From NCBI GenBank assembly GCA_034509425.1, contig JAVTVJ010000863.1, positions 682,001 through 746,000 on the forward strand: 64,000 nucleotides of DNA, given 5' to 3'. A program made the translations under genes and the position numbers. Each line of letters starts with the position of its first letter. The stretch's first letter is position 1. The notes beneath the pieces were generated by a model that was given only the letters and a program-made list of their open reading frames with translations, ran no database searches and was not told where the DNA came from. This document shows positions 22,981-35,590 of this stretch, piece by piece. Origin of the DNA: Eopsaltria australis (lineage: Eukaryota; Chordata; Aves; Passeriformes; Petroicidae).

Positions 22981-23400
22981 ACGGGATTTAAGCAGCAGAG
23001 CTGAGACGGGAGAAGGATTTTCCTGCTCGCAAAGTTCAGCCCCGAGCCACAGCCAAGCATCAGCGCATCCCTTGCTTTGCATTCCGAGGGTTCTTTGTCT
23101 GGGCTGCGCGTTCGGAGAGATAACAACAAGGAGAGCTCGTGGAATTGCGGTGCCCTCCGCCTCTCCTGCCATAAAGCACGAGATTGTAACAGAGACATCG
23201 CATCTGAAACACATTCGGTCGAATTTTGGGAGGCCAAAATATGAAGGCATTTGATAAATCCGGCTGGATGGATGAAGTCTTGGAGCGTGAGAGCGCCGAG
23301 GAGCTCCGCGGGCTGGGTTTTCCTTTCAGGACTCGGCACTTAGCAGCTATTCAATTACCGGGTCGAGATAATAAAACACGAATGCAACAGCGGCTTTACC
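22981..23400. promoter_or_regulatory. CpG-rich unique block without a gene
   Basis: I count 27 CpG dinucleotides in these 420 bases, far more than in the surrounding DNA, with clusters such as GCGCGTTCGG and CTCCGCGGG. The block is unique and only moderately GC-rich. A 63-codon open frame (23226-23417) within it has no recognised domain. The block may be an unmethylated regulatory element, a distal promoter or a conserved enhancer. There is no TATA box or splice-like structure that would decide this. Confidence 0.4.
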
Positions 23401-26269
23401 CTCTGCTTCATCTTTAACTTCCTCATGAATACGGAATTGCAGTGCTGGTCTCACACCCACAGCCTCAAAAACCCCTGTTCTGTGCCGTGGTTTCAGCTGA
23501 GTTTGAACTCCTGGGCTTGGACGTGGCTTGGGAAAACCCCATTGTTTCCTTTAGGAACGGGACCTTCCCCAGTCCATAAAGCATTGAATTTTTTGTTTGT
23601 GGGATGTGCCCTCCAGGCTGTGCCTGGGTTGTTATTAACACAACAACAACCACCCGATGACAAAGGGTAACCCCGCATAAATCACAGGCAGGAACACAGG
23701 GCACGATACACGAGCAGAAAACACGAAATCAGCCCAAAAGCTACATCGTATTTTCGCTGTGAACTGCCTGCTCCCCACTCCGCCGTCAGCGCAGGTAAAA
23801 TGACTTTACACGTTGTAATTGGGGGAATAAGGGAACCAATTTTCTATAATCATCCATAATCCCAAAGCAAACCCGAGCTACCCCAGGAACACATTCCCAT
23901 TGATGGTGTCCAGGCTCTGCTTTTGGCACAGAACTTTTCATTCCGATGTTTGTTCTGTAGTGGTGTAATTAAGAAATAGTAGAAATGTTAACATTTTAAC
24001 ATAATGAAGCAGATGCAACCCGGGTTTTTTTCTTGCAGTATCAACTTCCTGGGAGTTATGAGAATGTGACATTTTGCAATAAGCAAGCAAAAAACCCCAC
24101 CAACAAACCCAAATAAACGAAAAGAGGCAATTTCGATGCAGATACACCAAATCTGAGGTGCTGAGCCCCTGGACAAACTTCAATACTTATTGAGGGAGGA
24201 GACTGGGGACTGAGGCACGCTTAGGCCTAGGGAAGGAGAAGAGCACGACTCTGCTTCTCATTTCAAATGTTCATTTCAGATATTTAGATGCTGAAGTCAA
24301 CAAGGTGCTTCAGCTCACGCCTGAATCCCTGCCCAGCCTGCTCCCTCGGTGCCATAAAACAGCGTTGGATAATTTGCACAATGCTTGAGAGACAACTGGT
24401 GATTTGTAATCCGTAAATCCAATGAACTTTTGACATCTCCCGTTGCCTGGGTGAGGCAAGACATCCATTCAGCCCCTAATGGGGGAAAGTTGAGGCACGC
24501 TATGATTTGTTTTCCTGATGTAAATGTGGCACGGGGCTATATTTTGTGAATGGCTGATGGATCTAATGAAAGCATTATCCCTTCTCCACAATGCAAGGTA
24601 TAATGAGATGAAACATTTGGAGGTGTTTAGGCACTCACAAACACAGGTAGGGACTCATAAAAATCCTTTTAAGAAGCTACTGGCAGACTTAGGCACTAAT
24701 ATTTTAAATATCTGGTTGATCAGCAATGAAGGTGGCAGGAATTGGTCCTTTTCCATCCAACACTGAGGAAAATCAGGGCTCAGAGAAACCCAGAGAATGC
24801 TGAATCATGCAAGATGCAAGTAAGAAAAACTCTGGAAATTTCTGTTAAAGGTATTATTCTTCTCCCCTCCACCCCGTGGGGAAAATTCAAATTGTAAAAT
24901 TCTGACTTCATGTGGAAATCTGGCAACTTCAGTCAGGCATTAGTTGGGAAAGTTTTTTAGGTCAGCCTGGGATTGTGGATCAGGGAGGAATGAGTAACAC
25001 AACCTCTGAGTAGCTAAAGCCCTTGTGGCTTTGGGATGTTAAGAGAGCAGACTCAGCCTTATATATCTTATTTAATCAAAGAATATATAACTTCATCAGA
25101 GCTGGCTTCAACTTTCAAGTAGAAATAAACCTCTTCTATTACTGGAAATTATTAGATACTCATATTACAGCCAAACATCCCAGGGTTTTTTGCCTTCCTG
25201 GATTCACAACTGAAGGAAGAGAACAAAAGGAAGAAAAAATCGAAAAGAGAGAAGCAACAGCAGAAGCAAAACCCCAGCAATATTTATAGGTAAATTCACT
25301 TTTTACTTCTAATAAAACACAAACCTCCTCTCAATTTGGGAACATTTCCCTAGGAGGGGCTGGCTCTGAGGAGAAATGCTGGAATCATGAACTCTGAGAT
25401 CATTCCTGGGCTCACTAAGAGCACAAGGTCAGCTCATCCAGGGAAAACCAGGGCTCTGTGTGGCTCATTCCAGGGCCTGGGAATGGCCACTCCTTGCTGC
25501 TTGCCATTGAAGGCATCCTCAGTTTTATACCCTGGTGTTCAGGGAAAACCAGCAGCCTGAGGATGGTTAATACACTGTATATAGCTAGTATCTAATAAAT
25601 ATAACTAATATCTAGTATATAATCCTGTATATGTCAATATCTAATACATATCCAATATGTATTAGAGATATTTTACCAGCTCAGCCTCACCCCAGTGCAC
25701 AGCTGAGCTGCACAGGGGGATTCAGCCTGCTTTCTCTTGCCAGCAGCACCTGTGTGTACCAGCATTCCCAATCCTCCTGGCCGTGCTGAGCACACATCAC
25801 CCAGATCAGCTGGAAAGGCAGCATTACCTGATGGAGGGCTGGGAATCCATCCCTGCCCTTGGATCTGGTTCCAAGCAAAGCTTCCATAAACGTGAGGCTG
25901 TCCCTGCCTGCAGCCCAGCTCCCCCAGCCTCCCCAGAGCAAGTTCTGGTGGATCTTTGGCACCTCAGTTAAAGGGCATTTGTGTTCCTCTCCCAGAGTGT
26001 CTGAGCCCGTGGTGCCACAGCCAAGGCCATCCATCAGTCCCTGGGGCTCACCCCCTGCACCCCCAGATGTCTGAGTGAGGCTGAGATAAACACCAAAGGT
26101 TTCCAGAGATGCAGGGGAGGACATCTGGTGCTCTAAAGTCTGCTTTCTGTCCTCGCTCCAGAGCTGGCATTATTGAAATGACCCTTGAGATGACCCCCAG
26201 TTGTCAAAAATCAAATCAGATTTACAAAATGCTTTGGGTTCTAGAGGAAAGGTGCTGTAGGAATGGAAG
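23401..26269. other. unannotated stretch with possible conserved block
   Basis: No gene is supported. Bases about 24240-24640 are unique, repeat-free and rich in motifs such as TAATGAGATG and GATTTGTAATCC, and could be conserved non-coding DNA. Bases 25565-25680 are AT-rich and contain the hairpin listed separately. The remainder shows nothing recognisable. Confidence 0.35.
25636..25672. other. AT-rich hairpin
   Basis: AATATCTAATACATAT (25636-25651) and ATATGTATTAGAGATATT (25655-25672) are reverse complements apart from a 2-base bulge, with a 3-base loop. The stem is 16 bp and entirely weak-paired apart from two G:C pairs. It lies in a tract of TATCTAATA-like repeats, so it may be only a product of repeat growth. 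It is too short and AT-rich to be a convincing microRNA precursor. Confidence 0.6.
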
Positions 26270-26341
26270 GTATTATTATTATTATTATTATTATTACTAT
26301 TATTACTATTATTATTATTATTATTATTATTACTATAATAA
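26270..26341. repeat. (ATT)n microsatellite
   Basis: About 23 ATT triplets with three ACT interruptions. A plus-strand frame reads as a tyrosine run and the minus frame as an asparagine run; neither is a gene. Confidence 0.95.
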
Positions 26342-26719
26342 GACAAGCTCCCCATGTCCCTTGGTGATAATGCAGCTCTCTGGGAGGGATAAACTATGGA
26401 GCCAACGTGAACCAGATTATTGCCTCATAAAACGGGACACCTGCCCTATTATCCCTTAAATAATAAGTACATAAAACAAATTTGACTGTAATAATAAAAC
26501 ATAATGGTGAAATATTTATGGGTAATTTTTCAATGCGGCACACGAGGATTAAGCCACGCAATTCCTGCTGGCTTTTATAAGAGTTCCTCTGGCAAATCCT
26601 CCCCGTGAGGTCCCACAGAATCTGTCCTGGAACGTGTCTGGAGGAGCATGGAGGGAGTGGGAAAGTGAGATGGGGATTTGAAAAGGTGATAAACCAGCAC
26701 AGAACCCAGCCTTGACCTC
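26342..26719. other. unannotated spacer
   Basis: Unique sequence with nothing recognisable. Confidence 0.4.
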
Positions 26720-26819
26720 GAGGGAAGGGAAGGGAAGGGAAGGGAAGGGAAGGGAAGGGAAGGGAAGGGAAGGGAAGGGAAGGGAAGGGAAGGGAAGGGA
26801 AGGGAAGGGAAGGGAAGGG
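26720..26819. repeat. (AGGGA)20 polypurine microsatellite
   Basis: Twenty uninterrupted AGGGA units on the plus strand. Runs of three G separated by two A meet the usual G-quadruplex pattern (G3 tracts with loops of 1-7), and the all-purine strand can also form triplex DNA. The same motif occurs in the opposite orientation at 50461-50773. Confidence 0.97.
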
Positions 26820-29128
26820 GTGCTCCAAACAATCCACCAGGACCATGGATGTGAGGGAGGGAAACATTGCAGTCGTCCCTCCTCCCTCTCAGGTGTGTGC
26901 AGGTAATGCAGCTGGGCGGGAATTAACCAGCAAAGGGTTAATGGGGGCAGGCCAGGAGCTGGGGCCACCTCCCACCACAGCAGCCACCAAAGAAACCCCC
27001 CAAAAACTCCAAATGCAGACTGGGCTGAGATCTGTTTGCAGATAAACAGCACCGAGCCCTTCACAAGCACAACACCCAGCCCTTGATATGACAAACCAAC
27101 AAATAATATAAAGAATTACTTCAGGGATGTCATCAAATTACATCTTTTACATCTCAGAATTTCTCACTTACCTCTCACCTTTGCTAAATTCTTGTAACTG
27201 AAAAAGCCACAGGGAGAAAAGAAAAAAAAAAATCACATTTTCTGATTGTTCATTTGGCAGAACAGTACAGATAAACAGGTTCCATAATTTCTTTCATACA
27301 GTTATTTCCATATTCATTTCCCTACTCTTCTGTGGGATGACTTCTGATAGAGCAACAAAGAGAAAAAAAAATTTAAATAAGGAAGTGCATTTCAAAGCAA
27401 GAGAATTTCTGAAAGGCATCTGAGGCAGCAGAACCTCTAACCTGTGAGTACTTTCAATGTACTTTAGATTTTAAGTTGTCAGGGTCACATTCTCAGTTTT
27501 TGAAAAGCACTCACGTCTGGCTCCCGAGACAGAGCCTGATTTAGTCTTTTATAGGCACAAAGTACATGCTCTAATTAACCCAACTTCATTTTTGAGCGCA
27601 GCCCCAATGTCTAATAGCCATGATGCAATATTTAGCATATTATATCACTTATTATTTTATAAGCCACCAGATAAAAATAAAGAGAATATCTGAACTGCAT
27701 CTTTCTTTAGCACTGTCTCCCAAATAATCGGATTATTTTGATTTGCCTTTTTTTTTAAAAAAAAACCACGATGAGTTTATTTATTGCTGGTGCCTTTCCA
27801 AGCCAAAGGAAGCAGCTGGTGTTTCCCATGGGTGTTTCTGGCTGTGGGTCTGGGGGGTGTTCAGGTGACAGCAGCAGCCCCACCACCCACCCCAGGGCTC
27901 TGCCCACGCCCCCATGAAAACCCCTGCCTGCATTCCCAGGTGTTTTGGCAGCGTCTCTGCAGCTCCACAGCTCCAGCACAGCCAATTTTCCGCCAGCAGA
28001 GCCAGGACAGACACAGCTCCTCCATGTGTGTGTGTGAAAATCTCTCCCTGCCCGCCTCTCCCGTGTGCAGCCTCGCCGCCTGAAGAGTTCCTGTGTTTTC
28101 TCTTTGTATCATTCTGGCTGCGAGCACTAAAAGCCACATCCTGTTATGTTTGGTTGCTAGGTGGAGAAATGTTATCATGGGCTTCAGCAATAATTTATCC
28201 ATGGAGCTGGAGGAGCTGTCATGTACTTCTGACAGTGAGCTGCAGCACTTTATCAGCTTGCCTGTAAATCAACCGTGTGTGGGTGAAGATGCCAGCAATG
28301 TTTGATCTCTCTCAGACACTCTAATAATCTGCTTTTGTCTGATTGATTCCTTCACATCACCAAGCACATTGCAACCGAGAGTGGAGTGCCCTCTGTTTAT
28401 CTCCGTTGGTCATCTGCTGGAGGGCAACAGGGCAGAAAACGCTGCTCTCGCCGAGATGGAAGAGTTTTTTGGAATTAGGGGCTTTACATCATATCCTGGA
28501 GCAGCTTTAGTCCAGTAAATCAATGATAGCAGAATTGAATGCACCATAAATACCTCAACCCGTATCTCTTACAAGAATGTAAGAGTAATTCATAGAAACA
28601 GGAAAGGTAACTTTGCTGGGAAGAATTACGACCCCTACAAGCTGCAGACATGCAGGTCTTTTACGGCCTGTGTTTACATCTCCCCTCTTGAACTCCAGGA
28701 GAAATGCTCTGCACTGGCATTTGGTTCCAGGCACTTCAGAGAGAATATTGAGCAGGGCAGGACGCTGTCAGAATTGATCACGGCCTCTCAATCCCCAGCC
28801 TGAGTTTTGCTAAATTTCTGTCAAATTCTGTTTCAGGCAGCGGAGGCCGTGGCGGCCTGGCTCCGTGCTGGTGCTGGGCAGGGCCTGTCTGCCCAAAATG
28901 CACATCAAAGGTGCAGTGAAACGAGCAGCCAGAGCCCTCCAGGAGCAGAGGGAAGCGTGTGCCCATTCCAGTGGGTAAATGGAGCTGGTTTGTTGTGTTT
29001 TGTCCGTCTCACAGCTGAAAATCAAGAGCTTTCCCTGGCAGTGGCTCATCGTGCGCTGACCTGGGAGCGGCGGCAGCCACGGATTCCTGACCCCTCTGGA
29101 AGCTGAGGGCAGAGTCTCTCGTGGATGT
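26820..29128. other. unannotated, with AT-rich and possible conserved blocks
   Basis: No gene is supported. Bases 27080-27770 are AT-rich unique DNA. Bases about 28085-28700 are unique with few low-complexity runs and include a forkhead-type TGTTTAC at 28671-28677 and TGTAAATCAA near 28264. They look like conserved non-coding DNA, but this is a judgement by eye. A 70-codon frame (28093-28305) in this block lacks any known domain. Confidence 0.35.
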
Positions 29129-29582
29129 TGATGCCTTTTTCTGGTCTTAGGAAATAAAGGCTCAGACACGGTCAGAGGGTTGGGGGTCGTTTCCCTCGGG
29201 ATTTTAATAGGATCCCATTCCATGGCTTCTGCCGTCCAGGTAGAACGCGGCGCCAAAGCCCCGTCCCCCCAGTCGAGTGTACAATTAAAGACTCTACTCA
29301 TTAGCAGATCTACCAGGAGGGCCCAAGAAGGGGCTGGGTGGGATAACTTCTAGTTTACAGAATCTGTCCTGCTAGGAGACCTTGAGTGCTTATGACAACA
29401 GAGTGTTTGGTCTCTAACTCTCCGTGGTTTCAGGGGTGTTTGGTCTCCCGGCCCCATAAACACCATGAAACCGGGCTGAGCTATCACCTAAAGCATCACA
29501 AGTGTGCATGCTGATGCTTGTGAATATAGGGAACAGTGTAAGAAGGATTCAGGAGAAAAGCAGAAAAATCCTTCAGGCATCA
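29129..29582 (+). mobile_element. solo LTR, family 2, copy 2
   Basis: A 454-bp copy of the element at 16295-16748 in the same orientation, from TGATGCCTTTTTCTG to CCTTCAGGCATCA. Flanks are ATGT (29125-29128) and CTGT (29583-29586), a 4-bp target duplication with one substitution. By eye it differs from copy 1 by some 30 positions and from copy 3 by fewer. The DNA between copies 1 and 2 holds no retroviral coding sequence and their target duplications differ, so they are independent solo LTRs and not the two ends of one provirus. The 163-codon minus-strand frame crossing the left end is not a recognisable viral or host protein. Confidence 0.87.
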
Positions 29583-32500
29583 CTGTGATTGACTAAATCC
29601 CATCAGGGGAAGCGCTTGGTGGTGCCGTCCCCTCCGTGGGTCACGCTGGGATGGCACAGGCAGCAGGATATTTGGGGAATGCTCTAATTTCAACCCAGTA
29701 CACTGAGGGGAAAGGCTGGTGGTTCACAGCGCCACTGAATGCTAAAAAAGGGTGAAAATTCACACTGCATAATGTATTTGTAATTGTGCTTAAGGCAATG
29801 AGAGGAGAGAAATTCATGGAACAAATCTGGCATAGGGTGTAGCCCTCTGTGGATGCTGCAGGAGCAGCTACATCTCCTCCAGATGGATTGCATGGAGCAG
29901 TGGAGCTTCAGGAGAGGATCCACAGCCTCCTCCTTGGCCCAGCACGGGGATTTCCCCAAACCGTGGGATAAACTGGGAAGGAGACAGGTTGCAGGGGAAG
30001 GCAGCCCAGCCCCTTCCTGTGCCCAGCTGGTGGCCACATGGGCAACACCTTTTAGGTGCAGCAGAGGGGCCTGTGCTGCCTCTCCACATTTCATAAACCC
30101 TGCAGGGAAACTTAAACTTCCATTCACAAGAGAGGTTTTTATTTTCACTGCACACAAGGAAAGTGATAAAAGCAAGGAGACCTGGAGCTACAGCGTGCTG
30201 CAGGGTGTATTCTCTGTTCTTTCACCAACAGGCAGCATTAAATGACTTTTAGTTTCACTGAGTATCACAAAACACACCCTGTTGGCTCCTCAAAGACCTT
30301 GAAGTGGCCTCTTTTCAGCTTTGCACTGGAAGAGGAGGTGCATGCACAGACAGACTGATGGACACAGGGAAAGGAAACACCTTAGGAGGGTTTGAAATCC
30401 AGAGCTGTATTCCAGTTTGGACACTGCTGTTTGACCTCTCCTTTAACCATTTACCTGCAGGCAAGAGGTTTCCAAAAGAGATTCCCAAAGTCTGCTGGAA
30501 AACACAGCCAGAACCCTGCTGGTTGAAATCAGCAGGAAAACACTGAAAGGCTCCAGTTCTGCCTTTCCTTGTGTTGATTTAGTGATGGTGGATGTCCATG
30601 GAGGCTCTGCTCACACTGGCTCAAATAACTCAAGTCTGAATCCTCAGCTGTCTTAAACTTACACACTCTAAACTGCTCTTCGGCTTTATATCACTATTTA
30701 ATTAAAATAAAACCACTGTTAAGTCTCAAACTCTGATCATTTCTAGTATTGCACTATAAGGGTTGGCACTTTCCAAAGAAAAATAGAAAATTTTAAAAAT
30801 AAAGAGAAGAGAAAATGACAAAAAAGAAGAGGGGAAGTAGGAAAAGGAAAAAGGAGCATGTCTAAGGCAACTACTCTTCAATAACATCGAGATATCCTCA
30901 AGGGAGATGTATAAGCAGAAGATATTACATGGCTGAACAGTAAATATCACATTTCTTTTTACAAGCATGTCTCTGCATTTTATTATATCTTGACTGGCAG
31001 ATCCATAAATTTTGAATATCCAGTCTAAGAAAGCTTAGGATCTACAGGCTGTGCTCTCCATGGCTCTGAGTGGTCAGTGCCCTTTTGTTACTCCATAACA
31101 GATGCTTTAATTGGTGAAATATGTTCAGATCTAGACAATTTAATGTGTTTTCATGAGCAAGGGTAAGAAATGAATAAATCCTCCAAGTGCCACCCTGCCA
31201 CCCAACCTGCAGCTGGCACTTTGCTCACAGGTGGGAATGGATGCAGCCCCAGGAGCCCCAGGAAGGAGCCACTTGTGCAGCTCTGGTAGTCTGGGCTCTT
31301 TCTGAAGCCTTTGCTGCTGCTGTCAGGCAGCCCTGTGCTATTTCCTGCAGGATAATCCCAGCAAGGAGGATTTCTGCATCATCTACCCCGGCGCTGGCCA
31401 GTGCTGAGTGATTGATTGAGGTTATGACATGGCTTTCACAGACAGGACTGACACAAACACGGGGGACTCGCTTGTTATTTTGTGGTAAAGGGAAAACACT
31501 CGGAGCTGGGAAGGGGAATTTCTGGCAGCTGGGAGACTTCAATGATTTGACATTAGACTGTGTTTGTTTGATGGTGGGAGACAGGTCTGATGAAACCAGA
31601 CATGCAGTTTATAATCCTAATTAACATCATCAGGGTGTTCAAGGGAGAAACCTCAGCAACTCATGGATTCAATTCCTTGGGGGATACATTCCCAGAGTTT
31701 TGGTTTGCCCTTGTGCCCAAAGGAATCCTTTTCTCTCTGCAGGAAACACCACCAGGAAGGAAACACCTACACAAATACTATTTTTAATGCACTTGTTTCA
31801 CTTTTCAGGGGTAAATCAGAGACTTGCATGTGAGCAGCCTCTCAGCTGTAAATTCCAGCTGAATAATTCCCCGTGTATTGAGCCCATCACAGAACATTGT
31901 TAATCTCGAGGCCCTTGTAAAGGAAGGATTCAATTTTGAAGCCTAAATTGAGACAATTCTTGTAAAATCATATATTGGCCAGGCATTTAAATATTCTGTA
32001 AAGGATATGGGATGAACCAGAGCCCTGAGAACGGGGCTAAAACCACGATGGGAGAGCAGAAACCTAAATCCAGGAAATGAGGAAATAAAAAGGATAAATC
32101 CTGCCTGTAGGAATAATATTCCTGTCTTTTCCTGCTCCCTCCTGCTCAGGAACCACTTCTGGTATAGGAGAGAAAGGCTTAGGTTCTTTCTTTTAAAACT
32201 GAACAACAGCATCAATGCCCACCTGGATTCCAGAGCGGGAGCACTCAGGTGGAAATGGGGGATCCAGGTTTGATTCCCTCCTCTGGAAAGTGCCTTTCCT
32301 GTGCTGCTGGTGCATCTTCTGAAGGAGACCACGGCAGTTTGAGATGCAAACATGCCCTGAAATGAGTCCCTCAGAGGGGACCTGCTCCCACACTGAGCTG
32401 TGGGGTGATACTGTCTGCTGACCCTGCCAAAAAGGGGCTTCACTTGGATCAACCCCAAACCTCGGGGCTGGGAAGGCCCTGCAGGACAACAGGAGTCCCC

Positions 32501-33060
32501 AGGATGGCTGAATTCCCATTTATCTGGACAAGGGCTCCACGCTGCTGCTTTTCAGGGCTGCAGAAATATTTACCACTGATGTATCTCAGCAGATCAAAGG
32601 AAGCTGCTGCTGCTTAGCATTTCTGGCCTGTAATCTGCATTAATGTCTGTGCTCCTTCCAGACTTATCTGAAATGTTAATGAAAAACGCTGAATTTGCCC
32701 CAAAGCACCAGAAATTTGGAGAAGAAAGTGGAGTGAAATTTCCCAGCACTCTCAGTGGGTCTCCTTAATGCAGAGGTGAGGCAGGCAGGTGGTGGGGCAC
32801 AAACCAGCCTGAGCTGGCACCTTTTGTTCACAGGAGGTGTCAGAAAGGTGCACCAGGGTTCTGCAGCCCAGCCTGTTTCAGCCTGCAAAAGTGCAAATGA
32901 ACTGGCAAAGCCTGCAGCTGGCTTGGTTTTTAGTATTCAGATACAAAAGTGTTGTTTTTCTTTCCTTTTTGTGTGTGAGGCACCTCTTGAGAACACACAA
33001 ACCGCCCCAAAAGGGGAATCTGCAGCCCCAGCACTGTCCTCTCCCTCCCTGCCAGCTCCT
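29583..33060. other. unannotated non-coding stretch
   Basis: Unique mixed-composition DNA without a supported gene, repeat or motif cluster. The 161-codon minus frame (29690-30175) and the 171-codon minus frame (31943-32458) have no recognisable domain and appear to be chance. Confidence 0.4.
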
Positions 33061-33140
33061 CACAGAGTCACAGAATCATTTGGATTTGGAAAAGATCTCC
33101 AAGATCAAGACCAAGCTTTGACCAGTCTTGGTCCAAGGTG
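33061..33140 (-). mobile_element. CR1 LINE 3' fragment (minus strand)
   Basis: TCACAGAGTCACAGAATCAT, TTGGATTTGGAAAAGATCTC and CAAGATCAAGACCAAGC are the reverse-complement form of the CR1 3' end: terminal TGATTCTGTGA repeats, then the AAGGTCTTTTCCAACC-like block. Divergence is moderate and the inner limit is approximate. Confidence 0.75.
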
Positions 33141-34035
33141 CATCAGTGCTGCTATCAAACAGACCAACGTGGTGCTTGCCCTGCTGAAAACACCAAATAT
33201 TTCACTACTTTTTTTTTTTTTTCTGAGAACAGATTAAAAAAAATAATGAAAAAATATAATTGATACAGAAAACTTAACGAGAGGTATTCTGCAGATAGAA
33301 ATTAGCATCTAATGGCTCATTTCTTGTCTGGTTCACTCCTAATGTCCTCCCATAACACAGAATGTGTCCCAGGAATCAGGAGAGTCTGGGACCACACTGT
33401 AATGTCCTGGCAGGCAGAATCAGGGCAGCTTCCACTGATTGTGGAGGTCTAGGTGTGCAAAATCCGTCAGTGACAGACAAGGCATCAAGGACTGAGAAAA
33501 GAGAATTTCATTTCAGCAGGAGGCATTCCCAGTGCAAATGAAAGCTGCTCCTCTGGACGTGGTATTAGAGATCCAGGGAAACTGCAAATTGAGTATTTCA
33601 ATACCTCCCCACCCCTCATTTTAAGCAGTTTTATAAAAAGAAATAAAGGAGAGTGAAGGCTGCTCTTAGGCTGCATTGAGAACAATCAAACACCCTGGGA
33701 CTGGCGGGCTTAGGGAGCTGTTAATGGGATCCAGACTCTTTCAAGGTCACTGGTTCAAGTCTAGCCCAGATTAGGAGTAATTGGAAGTCATTATTACTTG
33801 ATGGCTGCTCAGTAGTGTAAGTGACATTTTTTTGGTGGTCTTAAAGCAGCACGGAGTGAGCACCTGTCCCCACCTCACCCACAAAGGAGATTCTGTTGGT
33901 GTCAATCCAGTGCTTTTCATCAGGAGTCAATTTAAAGATAAAATGTAAAAGAAATCAATCCAGATAATTTATTAACAATCTGTGTCACCTGTTTTTTCAG
34001 ATATTGGTACCTCAAAGTTGACATGTGAGGCCCTA
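33141..34035. other. unannotated non-coding stretch
   Basis: Unique DNA with a run of fourteen T near 33210-33223; nothing else recognised. Confidence 0.4.
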
Positions 34036-34110
34036 ACAGAGAATCCCTGATGTTGGAAAGGATCTCCAGGATCATCCAGTCCAACCTGAGGCTGATCCCC
34101 ACTCATCTTA
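34036..34110 (-). mobile_element. CR1 LINE 3' fragment (minus strand)
   Basis: AGAGAATCCCTGATGTTGGA, AAGGATCTCCAGGATCATCC and AGTCCAACCTGAGGCTGATC match the reverse complement of the CR1 3' end. The terminal repeat is degraded. The inner limit is uncertain. Confidence 0.72.
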
Positions 34111-35511
34111 CCTTGGTCAATCCAGTCACAAATAACACCAAACTGGGCTAAATTGGTTTGGGATTTATGGTAATTCACCAATAATAACAACAGACTTTGG
34201 GCTGAACTGCATGCTTTGGATTCGGTTCTCTAAATTATATCAAAAATCTTGGGTAGAGAGATGCAGTGCATAAAGCTTACACAAAGGATTTCATTGATTT
34301 CTAAATTCATTCAACTCCCCCTGGAAATCTGATTGTCTTCTCCTTGGGTTTTGTGATTCCACTTCTATGAATCAAATTTGCGAATTTTGAATTTACTCAA
34401 CCTTGGAATGTGCTCAACTGTATAAAAAGCCAAAATTGTTTCTCCCAAATAATGCCAATTATTCTCAATACTTATTTGCTATTAATTTATTTAATCTGAG
34501 CTATTGCTTGAGAAAATGATTCAAGGCTTTCATTGGGATAGGGCTCTGAATGGACAAGGTATTTCACATCATTTGCTGAAAATCCATTCTGGTGGGGAAT
34601 GTTTACTATTCCTTTCACATACAATTATTCCTCTCAGTGTTAATCAGACAATTTTTCAAAGGTGTAGTCATGAAATTGGACTGGCTCCATGCCTAATCCA
34701 ATATATGCTGCTCAGTAAACACACACCTCTGGATAAATGTTTCCAGCCAAAGAGATATATTTTCCAGGCAGCTGAATTTTAGCAGAGTGACATAGTCAGA
34801 GGCAGGAGTGCAAACAGATATTTCCTTGATGGAGACCTCATTGCTATGCAAGCTATTTTTAGTTTTGTGCTTTGCGTGTTTTGGGTGAAAAAAGCCCAAC
34901 CCGGAGCCAGACGATTTTCCCAAGCAATTCTGGGCTGCACGTGCCGGGTTTGGGACACAGCAGTGACTCAGGGCTTTCAGGGAAAACAGGAGACATCATT
35001 TCCCTGCTTCATGCTGCATTACTTAAGCAAAAAGAAAACATCTCAGCAGAGTCAGAGTGAGTAACCCCGATGTGCTACAGCAGTAAGGAACACGAGGAGC
35101 CCTCCTTGGGCCTCAGGAATTGAGGCTTCATTCAGCAGCAAAGCAGGAATCAGAAACTTGGGTGTCCGAGGGATGATCTGTAATAGCTCTGCTGAGACAA
35201 TAGCCTCATCTCAAATCAAAGCTGGAGTAAAGTTTGAATTCCCAGCAGTGGCATTTCTGTGTTCTGCAGTATCTGAGGCTCCTCAGCCTCACTCAGCTGA
35301 GGGACACTGGAAATCCGTGAGCTCCCTTTTGTAGCGTTTCCAGGTTAAATTTGGAGGCTAAAGAGCATCACGGAATCCACAGGGTGGTATCACTAATCTG
35401 AGTTTCTGTTGTGATCACAGTTCAGCCAGAGCTTTGTACCTGGAAGGTTTCCATTGGTGTCTGCTCTGAGCTCGTGTGTGAGCAGAGCCCTGCCCAGACC
35501 CCCCGAGACCA
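34111..35511. other. unannotated non-coding stretch
   Basis: AT-rich unique DNA from 34111 to about 34860, then mixed composition. No gene or recognised repeat. Confidence 0.4.
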
Positions 35512-35590
35512 CCGGGAACACCCAGGAACACCCAGGAACACTCAGGAACATCCAGGAACAGCCAGGAACATCCAGGAACACCCAGGAACC
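35512..35590. repeat. 10-bp tandem repeat (CCAGGAACAN)8
   Basis: Eight units of CCAGGAACA plus one variable base (C, T or G between units). Several frames stay open across it on both strands; none is supported as coding. Confidence 0.95.

Noticed and set aside
25636..25672. microRNA precursor
   Set aside because: Stem of only 16 bp, almost all A:T pairs, 3-base loop, and located in a degenerate AT-rich repeat.
16295..29582. LTR copies 1 and 2 as the two ends of one provirus
   Set aside because: Each has its own target duplication, and the 12 kb between shows no gag, pol or env-like frames, no primer-binding site next to copy 1 and no polypurine tract next to copy 2.
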